This document shows positions 51,529 to 59,908 of a stretch of DNA of 64,000 nucleotides, piece by piece; position 1 is the first letter of the stretch, and every line of letters starts with the position of its first letter. The notes beneath the pieces were generated by a model, which was not told the DNA's origin, made no database searches, and saw only the letters and a list, made by a program, of their open reading frames with translations. Made by a program: the position numbers and the translations under genes. Source of the stretch: Pseudolabrys taiwanensis (GTDB lineage Bacteria; Pseudomonadota; Alphaproteobacteria; Rhizobiales; Xanthobacteraceae); NCBI RefSeq assembly GCF_003367395.1, contig NZ_CP031417.1, positions 124,001 through 188,000 of the forward strand. Direction: 5' to 3'.

Positions 51529-51942
51529 ATGTTGGCGAAGAACAAAAACTACCGGCCTTCCGACAAGGAGCCGTTCATGAACGAGCGCCAGCGCGAGTAC
51601 TTCCGTGCGAAGCTCCTGGCCTGGCGCGAGGACATTCTGAAAGAGGCCAAGGAAACCCTGCAGCATCTGCAGGAGGAAAATCAGAATCATCCGGACCTGG
51701 CCGACCGGGCCTCGTCCGAGACCGACCGTGCCATCGAACTGCGCGCCCGCGACCGGCAGCGCAAGCTGATCGCCAAGATCGACGAGGCGCTTGGCCGGAT
51801 CGACGATGGCACCTACGGCTACTGCGAAGAGACCGGCGAGCCGATCTCGTTGCGCCGTCTCGAGGCGCGTCCGATCGCGACCTTGTCGGTGGAAGCGCAG
51901 GAGCGCCATGAGCGCCGCGAGCGCGTCTATCGCGACGACTGA
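51529..51942 (+). CDS. dksA: RNA polymerase-binding protein DksA (one-cysteine form)
   Basis: A 137-residue DksA. Coiled-coil arms hold the tip residues (about 25-95), and the globular end has GYCEETGEPISLRRLEARPI, ATLSVEAQERHE. Of the four zinc cysteines only Cys99 is present; the others are Thr102, Ser120 and Ala123, so it probably binds no zinc. This is the normal pattern for alphaproteobacterial DksA. It modulates transcription with ppGpp. A terminator follows. The gene lies in the flagellar cluster but is a general regulator. Confidence 0.93.
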   Translation: MLAKNKNYRPSDKEPFMNERQREYFRAKLLAWREDILKEAKETLQHLQEENQNHPDLADRASSETDRAIELRARDRQRKLIAKIDEALGRIDDGTYGYCEETGEPISLRRLEARPIATLSVEAQERHERRERVYRDD

Positions 51943-51976
51943 CGACGCGGTTGGCCTGATTTCAGGGCGAATTTTG

Positions 51977-52006
51977 ATCCCTCGGCCCTCGGCCGGGGGA
52001 TTTTTC
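51977..52006 (+). terminator. Rho-independent terminator of dksA
   Basis: Stem ATCCCTCGGCC / GGCCGGGGGAT (one G-T wobble), loop CTC, then TTTTCG. Confidence 0.85.
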
Positions 52007-52055
52007 GTTACCCTCGGGTCCGTCGTGATTCGCTTTCCTTCGCCGGTTCGTCGCC

Positions 52056-53675
52056 ATGGCCCGTCATCACTCGCAACCGGTTGTGGATCTAGCGTCGCTG
52101 CTTGAAACGGCGCGCGCGGCTCACGGCGAGGGCGCCTGGGCGCGGGCGGAGAAGCAGTACAAGGCCATTCTGGCGCGCGATCCCCGGCACGTCGAAGCGC
52201 TGCATCTATTCGGCCTTCTCCACTACCAGACGGGGCGGTCGGCGCAGGCGTTGCGCTACCTGGCCGAGGCCTTGAAGGGCGGCATACCCTCGGCGGATCT
52301 GTGGTCCGATCACGGTCTCGTCCTCTATGCGCTGGGCCGCGCCGACGAAGCGCTGGCGAGCTTCGATGCGGCGCTCGCGCTCGCACCGGACGATCCCGAT
52401 TTGCTCAGCAAACGTGGCGTCGCCTGTCTGCATCTCGGCCGGTTGCAGGAAGCGCTCGGCGCCTTCGACCAGGCGCTCGCGCGCGAGCCGGCGCATGTCG
52501 ATGCCCTGGGCAATCGCGGCAACGCGATGCTCAAGCTCAACGAGCCGGAACAGGCGATCGCCAGTTACGACGCGGCCATCCGGATCAAGGGCGCGACCGC
52601 GCGCCTCCTGACCAACCGGGCGCATGCATTGAAGCGGCTGGACCGGTTGGATGAGGCGCTTGCCGATCTGCAGCAGGCGCTGGCGATCGAACCGAACTTC
52701 GCGGAAGCGGCTTTCGAACGCGGAATGGTGCAGCTGGCGCTGGGCGATTTCGAAAACGGCTGGGCGTCATATGAGCGGCGCTGGGAGACGGGCGCCTTCG
52801 CCGAACACCGTCGCAACTTCTCATCGCCGCAATGGACCGGCCGCCAATCCTTGAGCGGCCGCACCATCCTGCTGCACGCCGAGCAGGGCTTCGGCGACAC
52901 GATCCAGTTCGTCCGCTATGCGCCGCTCGTGCAACGTCTCGGCGCGACGGTCGTGCTCGAAGTGCAGCCGGAGCTTGTGCGCCTGATGGCGCGCGTGCCC
53001 GGCGTCGATCGCGTCGTGGCGCGCGGCAGCAAGCTCGCCGCCTTCGACTTTCATTGTCCGCTGATGAGCTTGCCGCTGGCGTTCAAGACGACGGCGGCGA
53101 CCGTGCCGGCATCGATCCCTTACATCGATCTCGATGACGCCAGTATGGCGGAATGGGCGAAGCGATTGCCGGCGGGCAACCCGCGCGTCGGCTTCTGCTG
53201 GGCCGGCAAGGCCGGCCATCGCAACGATATCAACCGCTCGATTCCCTTGGCGCGTTTTGCCGCCCTGCTCGACAGGCCCGACATCGATTTCGTCAATCTG
53301 CGCGTCGGCCTGAGCGACGACGAACGCGCTATATTGAGCACTCGCGCGAATGTGCTCGACTATTCGGCGCAGCTGACGGACTTCGACGACACCGCCGGTC
53401 TCATCAAGCAGCTCGATCTCGTCGTGTCGGTCGATACCTCGGTCGTGCATCTCGCCGGCGCACTGGGCGTACCGGCGGTCGTCATGCTGCCTTTCGCGGC
53501 CGATTTCCGCTGGCTGCGAACAGGGGGCACGAGCGCCTGGTATCCGGGCATGAGTCTGTTGCGCCAGCCGCGGCTGAAGGACTGGGACAGCGTGATCGAT
53601 GCGGCGCGCGACCTGCTGGCAGAATTAACAACTTACCGCGTATTCACTGCGGTCCCGGCAATCGTCCTCAAGTAG
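52056..53675 (+). CDS. TPR-glycosyltransferase-like protein (FlmG type)
   Basis: A 539-residue protein. Residues about 10-260 are six or seven TPR repeats (AEKQYKAILARDPRHVEALH, ALASFDAALALAPDDPDLLS, and so on). A GT-B-fold-like region follows (GRTILLHAEQGFGDTIQFVR, VVLEVQPELVRLM; C-terminal half LVVSVDTSVVHLAGALGVPA, VVMLPFAADFRWLRTG). The order TPR then GT-B-like resembles FlmG of Caulobacter, which glycosylates flagellin using its TPR part to bind it. FlmG identity is inferred from architecture and from location in the flagellar cluster next to flagellins. A general O-linked glycosyltransferase-like TPR protein is the alternative. Confidence 0.75.
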   Translation: MARHHSQPVVDLASLLETARAAHGEGAWARAEKQYKAILARDPRHVEALHLFGLLHYQTGRSAQALRYLAEALKGGIPSADLWSDHGLVLYALGRADEALASFDAALALAPDDPDLLSKRGVACLHLGRLQEALGAFDQALAREPAHVDALGNRGNAMLKLNEPEQAIASYDAAIRIKGATARLLTNRAHALKRLDRLDEALADLQQALAIEPNFAEAAFERGMVQLALGDFENGWASYERRWETGAFAEHRRNFSSPQWTGRQSLSGRTILLHAEQGFGDTIQFVRYAPLVQRLGATVVLEVQPELVRLMARVPGVDRVVARGSKLAAFDFHCPLMSLPLAFKTTAATVPASIPYIDLDDASMAEWAKRLPAGNPRVGFCWAGKAGHRNDINRSIPLARFAALLDRPDIDFVNLRVGLSDDERAILSTRANVLDYSAQLTDFDDTAGLIKQLDLVVSVDTSVVHLAGALGVPAVVMLPFAADFRWLRTGGTSAWYPGMSLLRQPRLKDWDSVIDAARDLLAELTTYRVFTAVPAIVLK

Positions 53676-53792
53676 TTTCCGCGTTGTGGGCCCCGGATCT
53701 ACGAAAAGCGGCCGGTTGGATTGACTATCAACCTAAACTTAATGGTAGTATTGTTTGCAGTATCAATCCTAGGTCGAATTGCGAGGTCGGCG

Positions 53793-54725
53793 ATGCCAGC
53801 ACTAGATTTTGCCTATGTCGATACAATTGATGCTTGCCAGCTAAGATGCCCAACCTGCGTGCGCGGCGTGCGAGTCATGGATAATTCGAGTGCGAAGATG
53901 CCGCTCGGAAAATTCGAGGTTCTGGCAAAAAAATTGAAGGATGCCGGTTATCGACGCTTTGGGCTTTTTAATTGGACTGAGCCATTCTTAAATAGAACTT
54001 TGGAAGACTACATTGCAGTCGTCAAAAATTATGGATTTCAGTGCTGGGTTTCAACGACATTTTCTCTGCGTCATATTGATAATCTCGAAAGATCATTGTT
54101 GGCGGGCATAGATCGATTGGTAGTTTCTACGTCGGGAATGACTCAACGTGTCTATGAGGTCAATCACGTCGGCGGCAATCTCCAATACGCGATGGATAAT
54201 GCAAGGCGTGTTTCCGAACTCGTGAAGCGCCATAAATTGGAAATGATGTCTTATTGGCGGTTTATCAAGTTTGAGTACAACGTTTTCGAAGAGGAAATTG
54301 CCAAAGCATTTGCTGAAGAAATCGGCTTCTTCTTCGAAGCGCTTCCCGGAGTTGGCGATCCAAAAGTGTCAGATCAGCGCCGGTTCAACAATCAATTCTA
54401 TATCGCTGAATCTGATCGCGGACGAAGTCTTCCTTCCCCGGAGATGGCGGGCCAGACGTGCAGACTTATGATGGACCAAGTTGCAATTGATTCCGCTGGC
54501 GATGTGTTTCTCTGTTGCGCCATGCCAAATGTCCCGGCGTTGAAAATCGGCGCCTATCTGGAAATGCCGGAACACGAAGTACTTCGTGCGCGGTTGCAAC
54601 ACAATTTTTGCCGTAGCTGTACGAACCCACGTCGGGTGGCGACCGAGGAAGATCGAGAGAGAATTCGGGAGGCCGGGCTTGAACTTTCTGTCGGATCGTC
54701 GGGCCTCCCTATGTTTCCCAGGTGA
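53793..54725 (+). CDS. Radical SAM protein with SPASM-like C-terminus, AT-rich
   Basis: A 310-residue protein. The radical SAM cluster motif is C15-x3-C19-x2-C22 (DACQLRCPTCVRG). Late cysteines in GQTCRLMMDQ, VFLCCAMPN and NFCRSCTNP suggest a SPASM or Twitch domain with further Fe-S binding. It acts on an unknown peptide or sugar-linked substrate. I start at ATG 53793 (GAGG nearby); the frame to 53721 has no ribosome site. The gene is far less GC-rich than all neighbours, as is the gene that converges on it with a 17-bp overlap, which suggests transfer as a pair into the flagellar cluster. Confidence 0.83.
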   Translation: MPALDFAYVDTIDACQLRCPTCVRGVRVMDNSSAKMPLGKFEVLAKKLKDAGYRRFGLFNWTEPFLNRTLEDYIAVVKNYGFQCWVSTTFSLRHIDNLERSLLAGIDRLVVSTSGMTQRVYEVNHVGGNLQYAMDNARRVSELVKRHKLEMMSYWRFIKFEYNVFEEEIAKAFAEEIGFFFEALPGVGDPKVSDQRRFNNQFYIAESDRGRSLPSPEMAGQTCRLMMDQVAIDSAGDVFLCCAMPNVPALKIGAYLEMPEHEVLRARLQHNFCRSCTNPRRVATEEDRERIREAGLELSVGSSGLPMFPR

Positions 54726-55467
54726 GTTGACAGGCATATCGCGGCTTTCGGCAGACGATAACATCGGTAAACTCACCCAGAATCCCGTGTTCGCGGTCCA
54801 CGAAACGAAAAAGCTCAACGTCGAATGGGGCCCACTTGGCCAGCAGCTCGGGGAAATCATGTCCATAGGAAGCGGTCACCAGAGAACCTTTGCTGCTAAT
54901 CGGATTGCCATGGTACTCGGGAGGTTTCTTCAGATATTCAATATCGCCGTCTCGCCCGTGTCTTGCCTGGAATACTGATTTGACGTGCTGTTTAAAAACG
55001 CCCGTCGTCAATATACTGAGGCCACCTGGAACAAGAGTGCGGAAGATTTCGGCCGTCGCTCGTATTGGGTCCAAGATGTGTTCATAGACATCCTGTGTAA
55101 TCACAATATCGAATAAGCAATCGGCGAAAGTCTGCTTCTCAAGGTTCTCGCACCGGAATTTTCCGATTGTCTTTCCAAGAGGCTCGTTCGGGAAGTATTG
55201 GGTAGGGATGTAACCTGCACATTCTTTAGCGAGAACGACTGATAGACCTCGCTCCGCTGGAGATGATTCATGGACTCGTTTGGCCCGCCAATCGGGACAG
55301 AGGCGCTTCATCACAAACGCTATAGCGCGCTCGCGCGGAAGCGAGCCGCCGGGGCAGGTCTTGCAAACGAGTCCTGCGCGGAAATCCCACCAGCGCGAAC
55401 TGTGGCTGTGGAACGTGGCCAAGTGATCGCAGATAGGACAGAAGCCCTCATATTTAAACTCTTGCAT
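54709..55467 (-). CDS. Zinc-ribbon SAM-dependent methyltransferase, AT-rich
   Basis: A 252-residue protein. The N-terminal zinc ribbon has Cys10, Cys13, Cys35 and Cys38 (CPIC...CKTC). The methyltransferase core has weak motif I but clear post-motif I-type sequences DCLFDIVITQDVYEHILDPI and FRTLVPGGLSILTTG, typical of Methyltransf_11/23 in sugar or polysaccharide modification. Its base composition is like the radical SAM gene and unlike the flagellar genes around it. The two genes converge with a 17-bp overlap. Acceptor unknown. Confidence 0.8.
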   Translation of the reverse strand: MQEFKYEGFCPICDHLATFHSHSSRWWDFRAGLVCKTCPGGSLPRERAIAFVMKRLCPDWRAKRVHESSPAERGLSVVLAKECAGYIPTQYFPNEPLGKTIGKFRCENLEKQTFADCLFDIVITQDVYEHILDPIRATAEIFRTLVPGGLSILTTGVFKQHVKSVFQARHGRDGDIEYLKKPPEYHGNPISSKGSLVTASYGHDFPELLAKWAPFDVELFRFVDREHGILGEFTDVIVCRKPRYACQLTWET

Positions 55468-55554
55468 GGTGTCATCTAGGTTGATTTAAAAAATTATTCA
55501 ACCCTTTTGCTGTGAGCCTTCACCAGTGTGTCCCCCGCGCGCAAAATGAACACG

Positions 55555-55590
55555 GCCTCCGGCAGGGGAGCTACCGGAGGCCGCGTCGTG
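55555..55590. terminator. Possible terminator hairpin after flgH
   Basis: CGGCCTCCGG / CCGGAGGCCG form a perfect ten-base stem with an 11-base loop. On the minus-strand transcript it lies about 80 bases after the flgH stop; the T run is weak (GTTCATTTTG), so this may be only a hairpin. Confidence 0.5.
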
Positions 55591-55667
55591 TACGCCGTTT
55601 CCGCTCGCGAGACGAAAGCGGCGCGGGAGATCGTGGCCTCGGCCGATGAAGGCCGAGGCGCGAAACG

Positions 55668-56417
55668 TTAGAAGGGCAGGATCACGTCCAAGACCTGCTG
55701 GCCGTAGCGCGGCTGTTGCACATCGGTGATCTGGCCGCGGCCGCCATAGGCGATGCGCGCTTGCGCGATCTTCGAAGAGTCGATGGTGTTGTCGCTCTGG
55801 ATGTCTTCCGGACGCACGATGCCGGCGACGATCAGTTCGCGAATTTCGAAATTGACGCGAATTTCCTGCTTGCCTTCGACCACCAGGTTGCCGTTCGGCA
55901 GCACTTGCGTGACCACGGCGGCGACGTTGGTCTGCAACGCTTCGGAGCGGTTCACCGAGCCCTTGCCTTCGCTGGCGGCGGTGGCGTCGGCGGTGAGGAT
56001 GCGGCCGGGCAGAATAGCCTTCGCCGGGTTGACGATGGTCTTGCTGCCGATGAAGTCGCTGACGCCCGAGTCCTCGGTATTGGATCGGCTGCGCTTGGTC
56101 TCGTTGTCGATGATGGCCTTGTCGGTGATGTTGACCGAGACCGTCAGGATGTCGCCGATCTGATGCGCGCGCTGGTCCTTGAAGAAGGCGCGCGAACCGT
56201 TCCGCCACAGCGAGTTCGGATTGTACGAAGCGGGCTGCGCCGCCGGCATCGGCATCTGCACCGGCTTGTAGCCGGGGCGCGCGGTGGGATTGTCGACCGC
56301 AGCCAGCGCCGGCGGCGAGCCGATGTCCTTGAGGCGGTCGATCGCCGAGCAGCCGCTCAAGAGCGTCAGCATTGTCGACGCGAGGAGGATGGGACGCAGG
56401 ACGGATTGGCGTTGCAT
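55668..56417 (-). CDS. flgH: Flagellar L-ring protein FlgH
   Basis: A 249-residue outer-membrane lipoprotein with lipobox LSGC (Cys about 22). The pattern SLWRNGSRAFFKDQRAHQIG, DILTVSVNITDKAIIDNETK and NLVVEGKQEIRVNFE is diagnostic. It forms the L ring with FlgI in the outer membrane. I start at 56417 (MQRQSVLRPIL); the longer frame has a non-signal N-terminus. Last gene of flgF-flgG-flgA-flgH; 37 bp follow flgA. Confidence 0.95.
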   Translation of the reverse strand: MQRQSVLRPILLASTMLTLLSGCSAIDRLKDIGSPPALAAVDNPTARPGYKPVQMPMPAAQPASYNPNSLWRNGSRAFFKDQRAHQIGDILTVSVNITDKAIIDNETKRSRSNTEDSGVSDFIGSKTIVNPAKAILPGRILTADATAASEGKGSVNRSEALQTNVAAVVTQVLPNGNLVVEGKQEIRVNFEIRELIVAGIVRPEDIQSDNTIDSSKIAQARIAYGGRGQITDVQQPRYGQQVLDVILPF

Positions 56418-56454
56418 CGGTGTCACTTTCACAAGGGGCGCCTCGCGGCGCGGT

Positions 56455-57450
56455 CTAGTTCTGGCCGGGCAGGGCGGCATTGGCGACAATGCGGTTGCCC
56501 TGCGTGGTAATCACGACGCGGCCGGGGCCGGCGATGACGCCCTGCAGCGTGCGTTTGGATTGTTCGTTGAGGACGGAGATCACGTCGCCTTCGGCGCCGC
56601 CTTCCATGGCTTTGCCGCGGACCGAGAGCGTGACGCCTGGCACTTCGTAGATCAGCATCACGACTTCGTTCCGTGCGATGGTGTCGGGCCTCGCCAATTC
56701 GGCGGCACGCAGCATGTTGCCCGCCTGCTTGGGGACCCGCAATGAAAGACCGACAACCTGGCTGCGATCGGTCAAGGCTTCGCGTCCGACTTCAGCGCGC
56801 GGTCGACGCTCAAGCACGACGTCGGAATCCTTGATCACGGCGCCGCGCTCGAGGGTGCGTGCGATCGTCAGCACCTCCGCCGTCACTTGCGCCCGCCCGG
56901 CGATGCGCAGCAGGCCGTGCTTGCCGTTGCCGGTCGGCATTTCGAGGCTCGCATCGAAGCGGCCGCCGCGGTCGAGGCCGATATGCGCGACGCGCGGCTG
57001 GCCGATGGCGTTGGGCTCGACATAAACCGTCTGCAGGTCGCGATCGAAGGTGATGGTGATGTCGTTCGGATTGCCGAAGTTGAACTGCACGGCGAGCGCA
57101 CGGACGATCGCGTCGCTGATATCCTTGGCGTGGATCGCGCGGGCGGCCCGCGTCACGGAGACTTCAGTCAGGCCGGCGGTGTCGATGTCGGCCAGGGCGC
57201 GGTTGCGCACCGCTTCCGCGACGGCTTGCGCCGGCACGGTGCCGGTGAAACCGAGATCGGGCGCGCGGAAGATCGCCACCTTGGCGAGCGCGCCGGCATT
57301 TTCGACGAGGTCGCCGACCAGCACGGTCGGACCGTGGACCGTCGCTTGCGCCTTCAGTACCGGACGGAATTCTTCCGTCGTGTCGGCTTGTTGTGCCGAG
57401 GCGCTGAAAGCGAGGAGCGTCGCGAAGGCCGCAATGGAGGCGCGGATCAT
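56455..57450 (-). CDS. flgA: Flagellar P-ring chaperone FlgA
   Basis: A 331-residue exported protein (signal MIRASIAAFATLLAFSASAQ). The C-terminal SAF-like region LERGAVIKDSDVVLERRPRA, with LRVPKQAGNMLRAAELARPD, matches FlgA. The family is usually about 220 residues; here the N-terminal part is longer, as in other alphaproteobacteria. FlgA helps P-ring assembly in the periplasm. It starts nine bases after flgG and is followed by flgH. Confidence 0.92.
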   Translation of the reverse strand: MIRASIAAFATLLAFSASAQQADTTEEFRPVLKAQATVHGPTVLVGDLVENAGALAKVAIFRAPDLGFTGTVPAQAVAEAVRNRALADIDTAGLTEVSVTRAARAIHAKDISDAIVRALAVQFNFGNPNDITITFDRDLQTVYVEPNAIGQPRVAHIGLDRGGRFDASLEMPTGNGKHGLLRIAGRAQVTAEVLTIARTLERGAVIKDSDVVLERRPRAEVGREALTDRSQVVGLSLRVPKQAGNMLRAAELARPDTIARNEVVMLIYEVPGVTLSVRGKAMEGGAEGDVISVLNEQSKRTLQGVIAGPGRVVITTQGNRIVANAALPGQN

Positions 57451-57459
57451 GGCCTTACC

Positions 57460-58248
57460 TCATCGCATCAGGTTGGAGGTTGCCGAGAGCATCTGATCGG
57501 CGGCGCTGATCACCTTGGCGTTCATCTCGTAAGCGCGCTGCGCGGCGATCAGATCGGAGATTTCGCTCACGGACTCGACGTTGGCCTGCTCGAGATAGCC
57601 CTGCTGCAGGTTGCCGAAGCCGTCGGTGCTCGGGGTGCCGTCCTGGGGCGTGCCGGAGGCGGGCGTTTCCATATACAGGTTGTCGCCCATGCTCTGCAGG
57701 CCCGCTTTGTTGACGAAGATCGAAAGCTGAAGCTGGCCGATCTGGGTCTGCGTGGTCGTGCCTTGCTGCGTGATCGAGACCTGGCCCTGGCTGTTGATCG
57801 ACACAGAGCTGGCGTTAGCCGGGATCGTGATCTGCGGCTGGACGACGTTGCCCTGGGCGGTGACGAGACGGCCCTGCTGGTCGAGCTCGAATGAGCCGTC
57901 ACGGGTATAGGCCGTGCGGCCGTCGGGCATCAGGATCTTGAAGAAGCCTTCGCCGCGGATGGCAATGTCGTAATCCTTGCCGGTCTGCGCCAATTCGCCT
58001 TGCGACATCAGGCGCGGCGTGCCGACCGTTTTGACGCCGGAGCCGAGCTCGATGCCGGCGGGCAGGATGTTGCCCTGCGACGAGGTCTGTGTGCCGACGC
58101 GGTTGACATGCTCGTAGAGCAGGTCTTGGAATTCCGCACGCTGGCGCTTGTAGCCAGTCGTGCGCATGTTGGCGATGTTGTTGGAGATGACCTGGACGTT
58201 GAGCTCCTGGGCCATCATGCCGGTCGCCGCGGTGTGCAGTGCGCGCAT
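57460..58248 (-). CDS. flgG: Flagellar distal rod protein FlgG
   Basis: A 262-residue protein of standard length. MRALHTAATGMMAQELNVQV, SNNIANMRTTGYKRQRAEFQ, DLLYEHVNRVGTQTSSQGN; C-terminus SEISDLIAAQRAYEMNAKVI, all as in FlgG. It forms the distal rod and starts 24 bp after the flgF stop. Confidence 0.97.
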   Translation of the reverse strand: MRALHTAATGMMAQELNVQVISNNIANMRTTGYKRQRAEFQDLLYEHVNRVGTQTSSQGNILPAGIELGSGVKTVGTPRLMSQGELAQTGKDYDIAIRGEGFFKILMPDGRTAYTRDGSFELDQQGRLVTAQGNVVQPQITIPANASSVSINSQGQVSITQQGTTTQTQIGQLQLSIFVNKAGLQSMGDNLYMETPASGTPQDGTPSTDGFGNLQQGYLEQANVESVSEISDLIAAQRAYEMNAKVISAADQMLSATSNLMR

Positions 58249-58271
58249 TGTCTATTCTCCTACCAGCGGCT

Positions 58272-59036
58272 TCAGTTGAGGACGTCGGCGAGCTTTTCGA
58301 TCGCCGAGCGACGCATGTCGGATTGTTGCGAAAGCATGTTGGCGACCTGGCTATAGCTGCGTGTGACTTCGATCATGCGCGTCATCTCGAGGACGGCGCG
58401 CACGTTGGATTTCTCGACCGCGCCCTGTTCGATCTTGATGCCGGTGGCGGGCTGCTGCGTGACGTTGGCCGGCGCGGCGAAGGTGGAGGCGCCGTCCTTC
58501 TGCAGGCGGCCCGGCGCGTCGAAGGCGATAATCCGCAATTTGCCGCGCACGCTGTCGGTCGGGTCGGTGCCGGCGCGGACGCTGATGTTGCCGTCCTTGC
58601 TGATCGTTATGTTGCGGTCCTTCGGCTGAAAGACGACCGGGCCGGCTTCACCGAGCACCTGATAGCCTTCCGCGGTCACCAGTTCGCCTTGGGCGTTGAC
58701 CTGAAGTGCGCCGTTACGCGTGTAGCGCTCGCCGCGCGGCGTCTGCACCGCGAGATATCCGCCGCCGTCGATGGCGAGGTCGAGTGGATTGCCGGTGCGC
58801 TCGATGGGGCCCTGCGAGAGGTCGACCCAGGTGGCGCGGTCGCGCACGAAGCTGACGCGGCTGTCGGCGCCGGTGGCGCCGCCGATGCGCGCGGTCGGCG
58901 CAATGTATTCTTCAAACACCGCGCCGTCGGCCTTGAAGCCGGTGGTGTTGATGTTCGCGATATTGTTCGCCACCACGTCCAACTCGCGCGACAACGCGAC
59001 CTGGCGTGACAGTCCGACCAGAAGGCCATTCTGCAT
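58272..59036 (-). CDS. flgF: Flagellar basal-body rod protein FlgF
   Basis: A 254-residue rod protein: MQNGLLVGLSRQVALSRELD, VVANNIANINTTGFKADGAV, and C-terminus VLEMTRMIEVTRSYSQVANM. I start at ATG 59036 because GGGGAG lies six bases upstream; ATG 59042 is too near the ribosome site. First gene of flgF-flgG-flgA-flgH with a sigma-54-type promoter about 110 bp upstream. Confidence 0.95.
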   Translation of the reverse strand: MQNGLLVGLSRQVALSRELDVVANNIANINTTGFKADGAVFEEYIAPTARIGGATGADSRVSFVRDRATWVDLSQGPIERTGNPLDLAIDGGGYLAVQTPRGERYTRNGALQVNAQGELVTAEGYQVLGEAGPVVFQPKDRNITISKDGNISVRAGTDPTDSVRGKLRIIAFDAPGRLQKDGASTFAAPANVTQQPATGIKIEQGAVEKSNVRAVLEMTRMIEVTRSYSQVANMLSQQSDMRRSAIEKLADVLN

Positions 59037-59143
59037 CGGCATCTCCCCTGATTGTGCCGAACCGGACTGGCCCTCCCGAGGCCAAACCGCTCCGTCGTCC
59101 GCCGCGTCGAGCTCTCCCAAGCCCGGGCGACGCAAGGGGTATT

Positions 59144-59158
59144 GCAGCCACCGTGCCA
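59144..59158 (-). promoter_or_regulatory. Sigma-54-type promoter of flgF-flgG-flgA-flgH
   Basis: On the minus strand TGGCACGGTGGCTGC matches TGGCAC-N5-TTGC with one mismatch. Predicted start near 59132; leader of about 96 bases. Confidence 0.72.
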
Positions 59159-59275
59159 ACTCTAAAAATTTAATAAAATCAATTATTTATATAAAAACGG
59201 CTGTTTTCCGAAGCCGGCAAAAAGCTGCTTCTTGCCGGTCCAACCCGGCAAAAGTTTCCCACTTCGGGGTTCCAA

Positions 59276-59294
59276 TAAAGTTTCTGTTAACCAT
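59276..59294 (+). promoter_or_regulatory. CtrA box upstream of fliL-fliM
   Basis: TAAA-GTTTCTG-TTAACCAT: TTAA-N7-TTAAC with one mismatch. It lies 93 bp before fliL; fliLM is a classic CtrA target in Caulobacter. Confidence 0.62.
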
Positions 59295-59386
59295 ACGAAC
59301 TTACCTTCGCTGCCAGGGGGTACGGGGGTTTAAGGCGCGCAAGTGCGGCGCGTGTCCGCCCCGTCGAACAGTGATCGGGGCAGTTC

Positions 59387-59896
59387 ATGGCCAAGGCGGC
59401 TAAGAAAGCTGAAGCAGATACGGACGATAAGCCGGAGGGCGAGGCGGCCCCGGCCAAGAAGAAACTCCCCCTCAAGCTGATCATCATGGCCGTGGCCGGA
59501 CTTGCGGTGGTCGGCGGCGGTGGCACCGGCGCCTATCTCTTTATGCATAAGAAGCATGAGGAGAAGCCGAAGGAGGCCGTGGTCAAGCCGGCGACTTTCG
59601 TCGACATGCCCGACGTATTGGTGAACCTCGCCGGTACCGGCAGCGACCGCACGCAATATCTCAAGGTGAAGGTCGTGCTCGAACTGCCCGAGGCCGAGCT
59701 GGTGCCGAAGATCCAGCCGCTGATGCCGCGGGTGATGGACGCTTTCCAGACCTATTTGCGCGAATTGCGCGCGACCGACCTCGACGGCTCGGCCGGCCTC
59801 TACCGCCTCAAGGAAGAACTGACCCGCCGGGTCAACGCTGTCGTCGCGCCGAATCGCGTCACGGCCGTCTTATTCAAAGAGATCGTCGTCCAGTAG
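59387..59896 (+). CDS. fliL: Flagellar basal-body protein FliL
   Basis: A 169-residue inner-membrane protein: cytoplasmic lysine-rich head, one membrane helix (about residues 29-53), periplasmic domain with VNLAGTGSDRTQYLKVKVVL and LRELRATDLDGSAGLYRLKE, ending VTAVLFKEIVVQ. FliL sits around the stator and supports torque. First gene of fliL-fliM-DUF6468-motE-like; a CtrA-type box is 93 bp upstream. Confidence 0.95.
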   Translation: MAKAAKKAEADTDDKPEGEAAPAKKKLPLKLIIMAVAGLAVVGGGGTGAYLFMHKKHEEKPKEAVVKPATFVDMPDVLVNLAGTGSDRTQYLKVKVVLELPEAELVPKIQPLMPRVMDAFQTYLRELRATDLDGSAGLYRLKEELTRRVNAVVAPNRVTAVLFKEIVVQ

Positions 59897-59908
59897 CGGC
59901 GAAAGACC

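Larger units (their letters stand above)
59037..59386. other. Divergent intergenic region flgF / fliL
   Basis: 350 bp with no gene. It holds the flgF sigma-54-type element (59144-59158), a strongly AT-rich tract (59162-59200), palindromic GCCGGCAAAAAG and CCCGGCAAAAG pieces, and the CtrA box of fliL (59276-59294). Confidence 0.7.
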
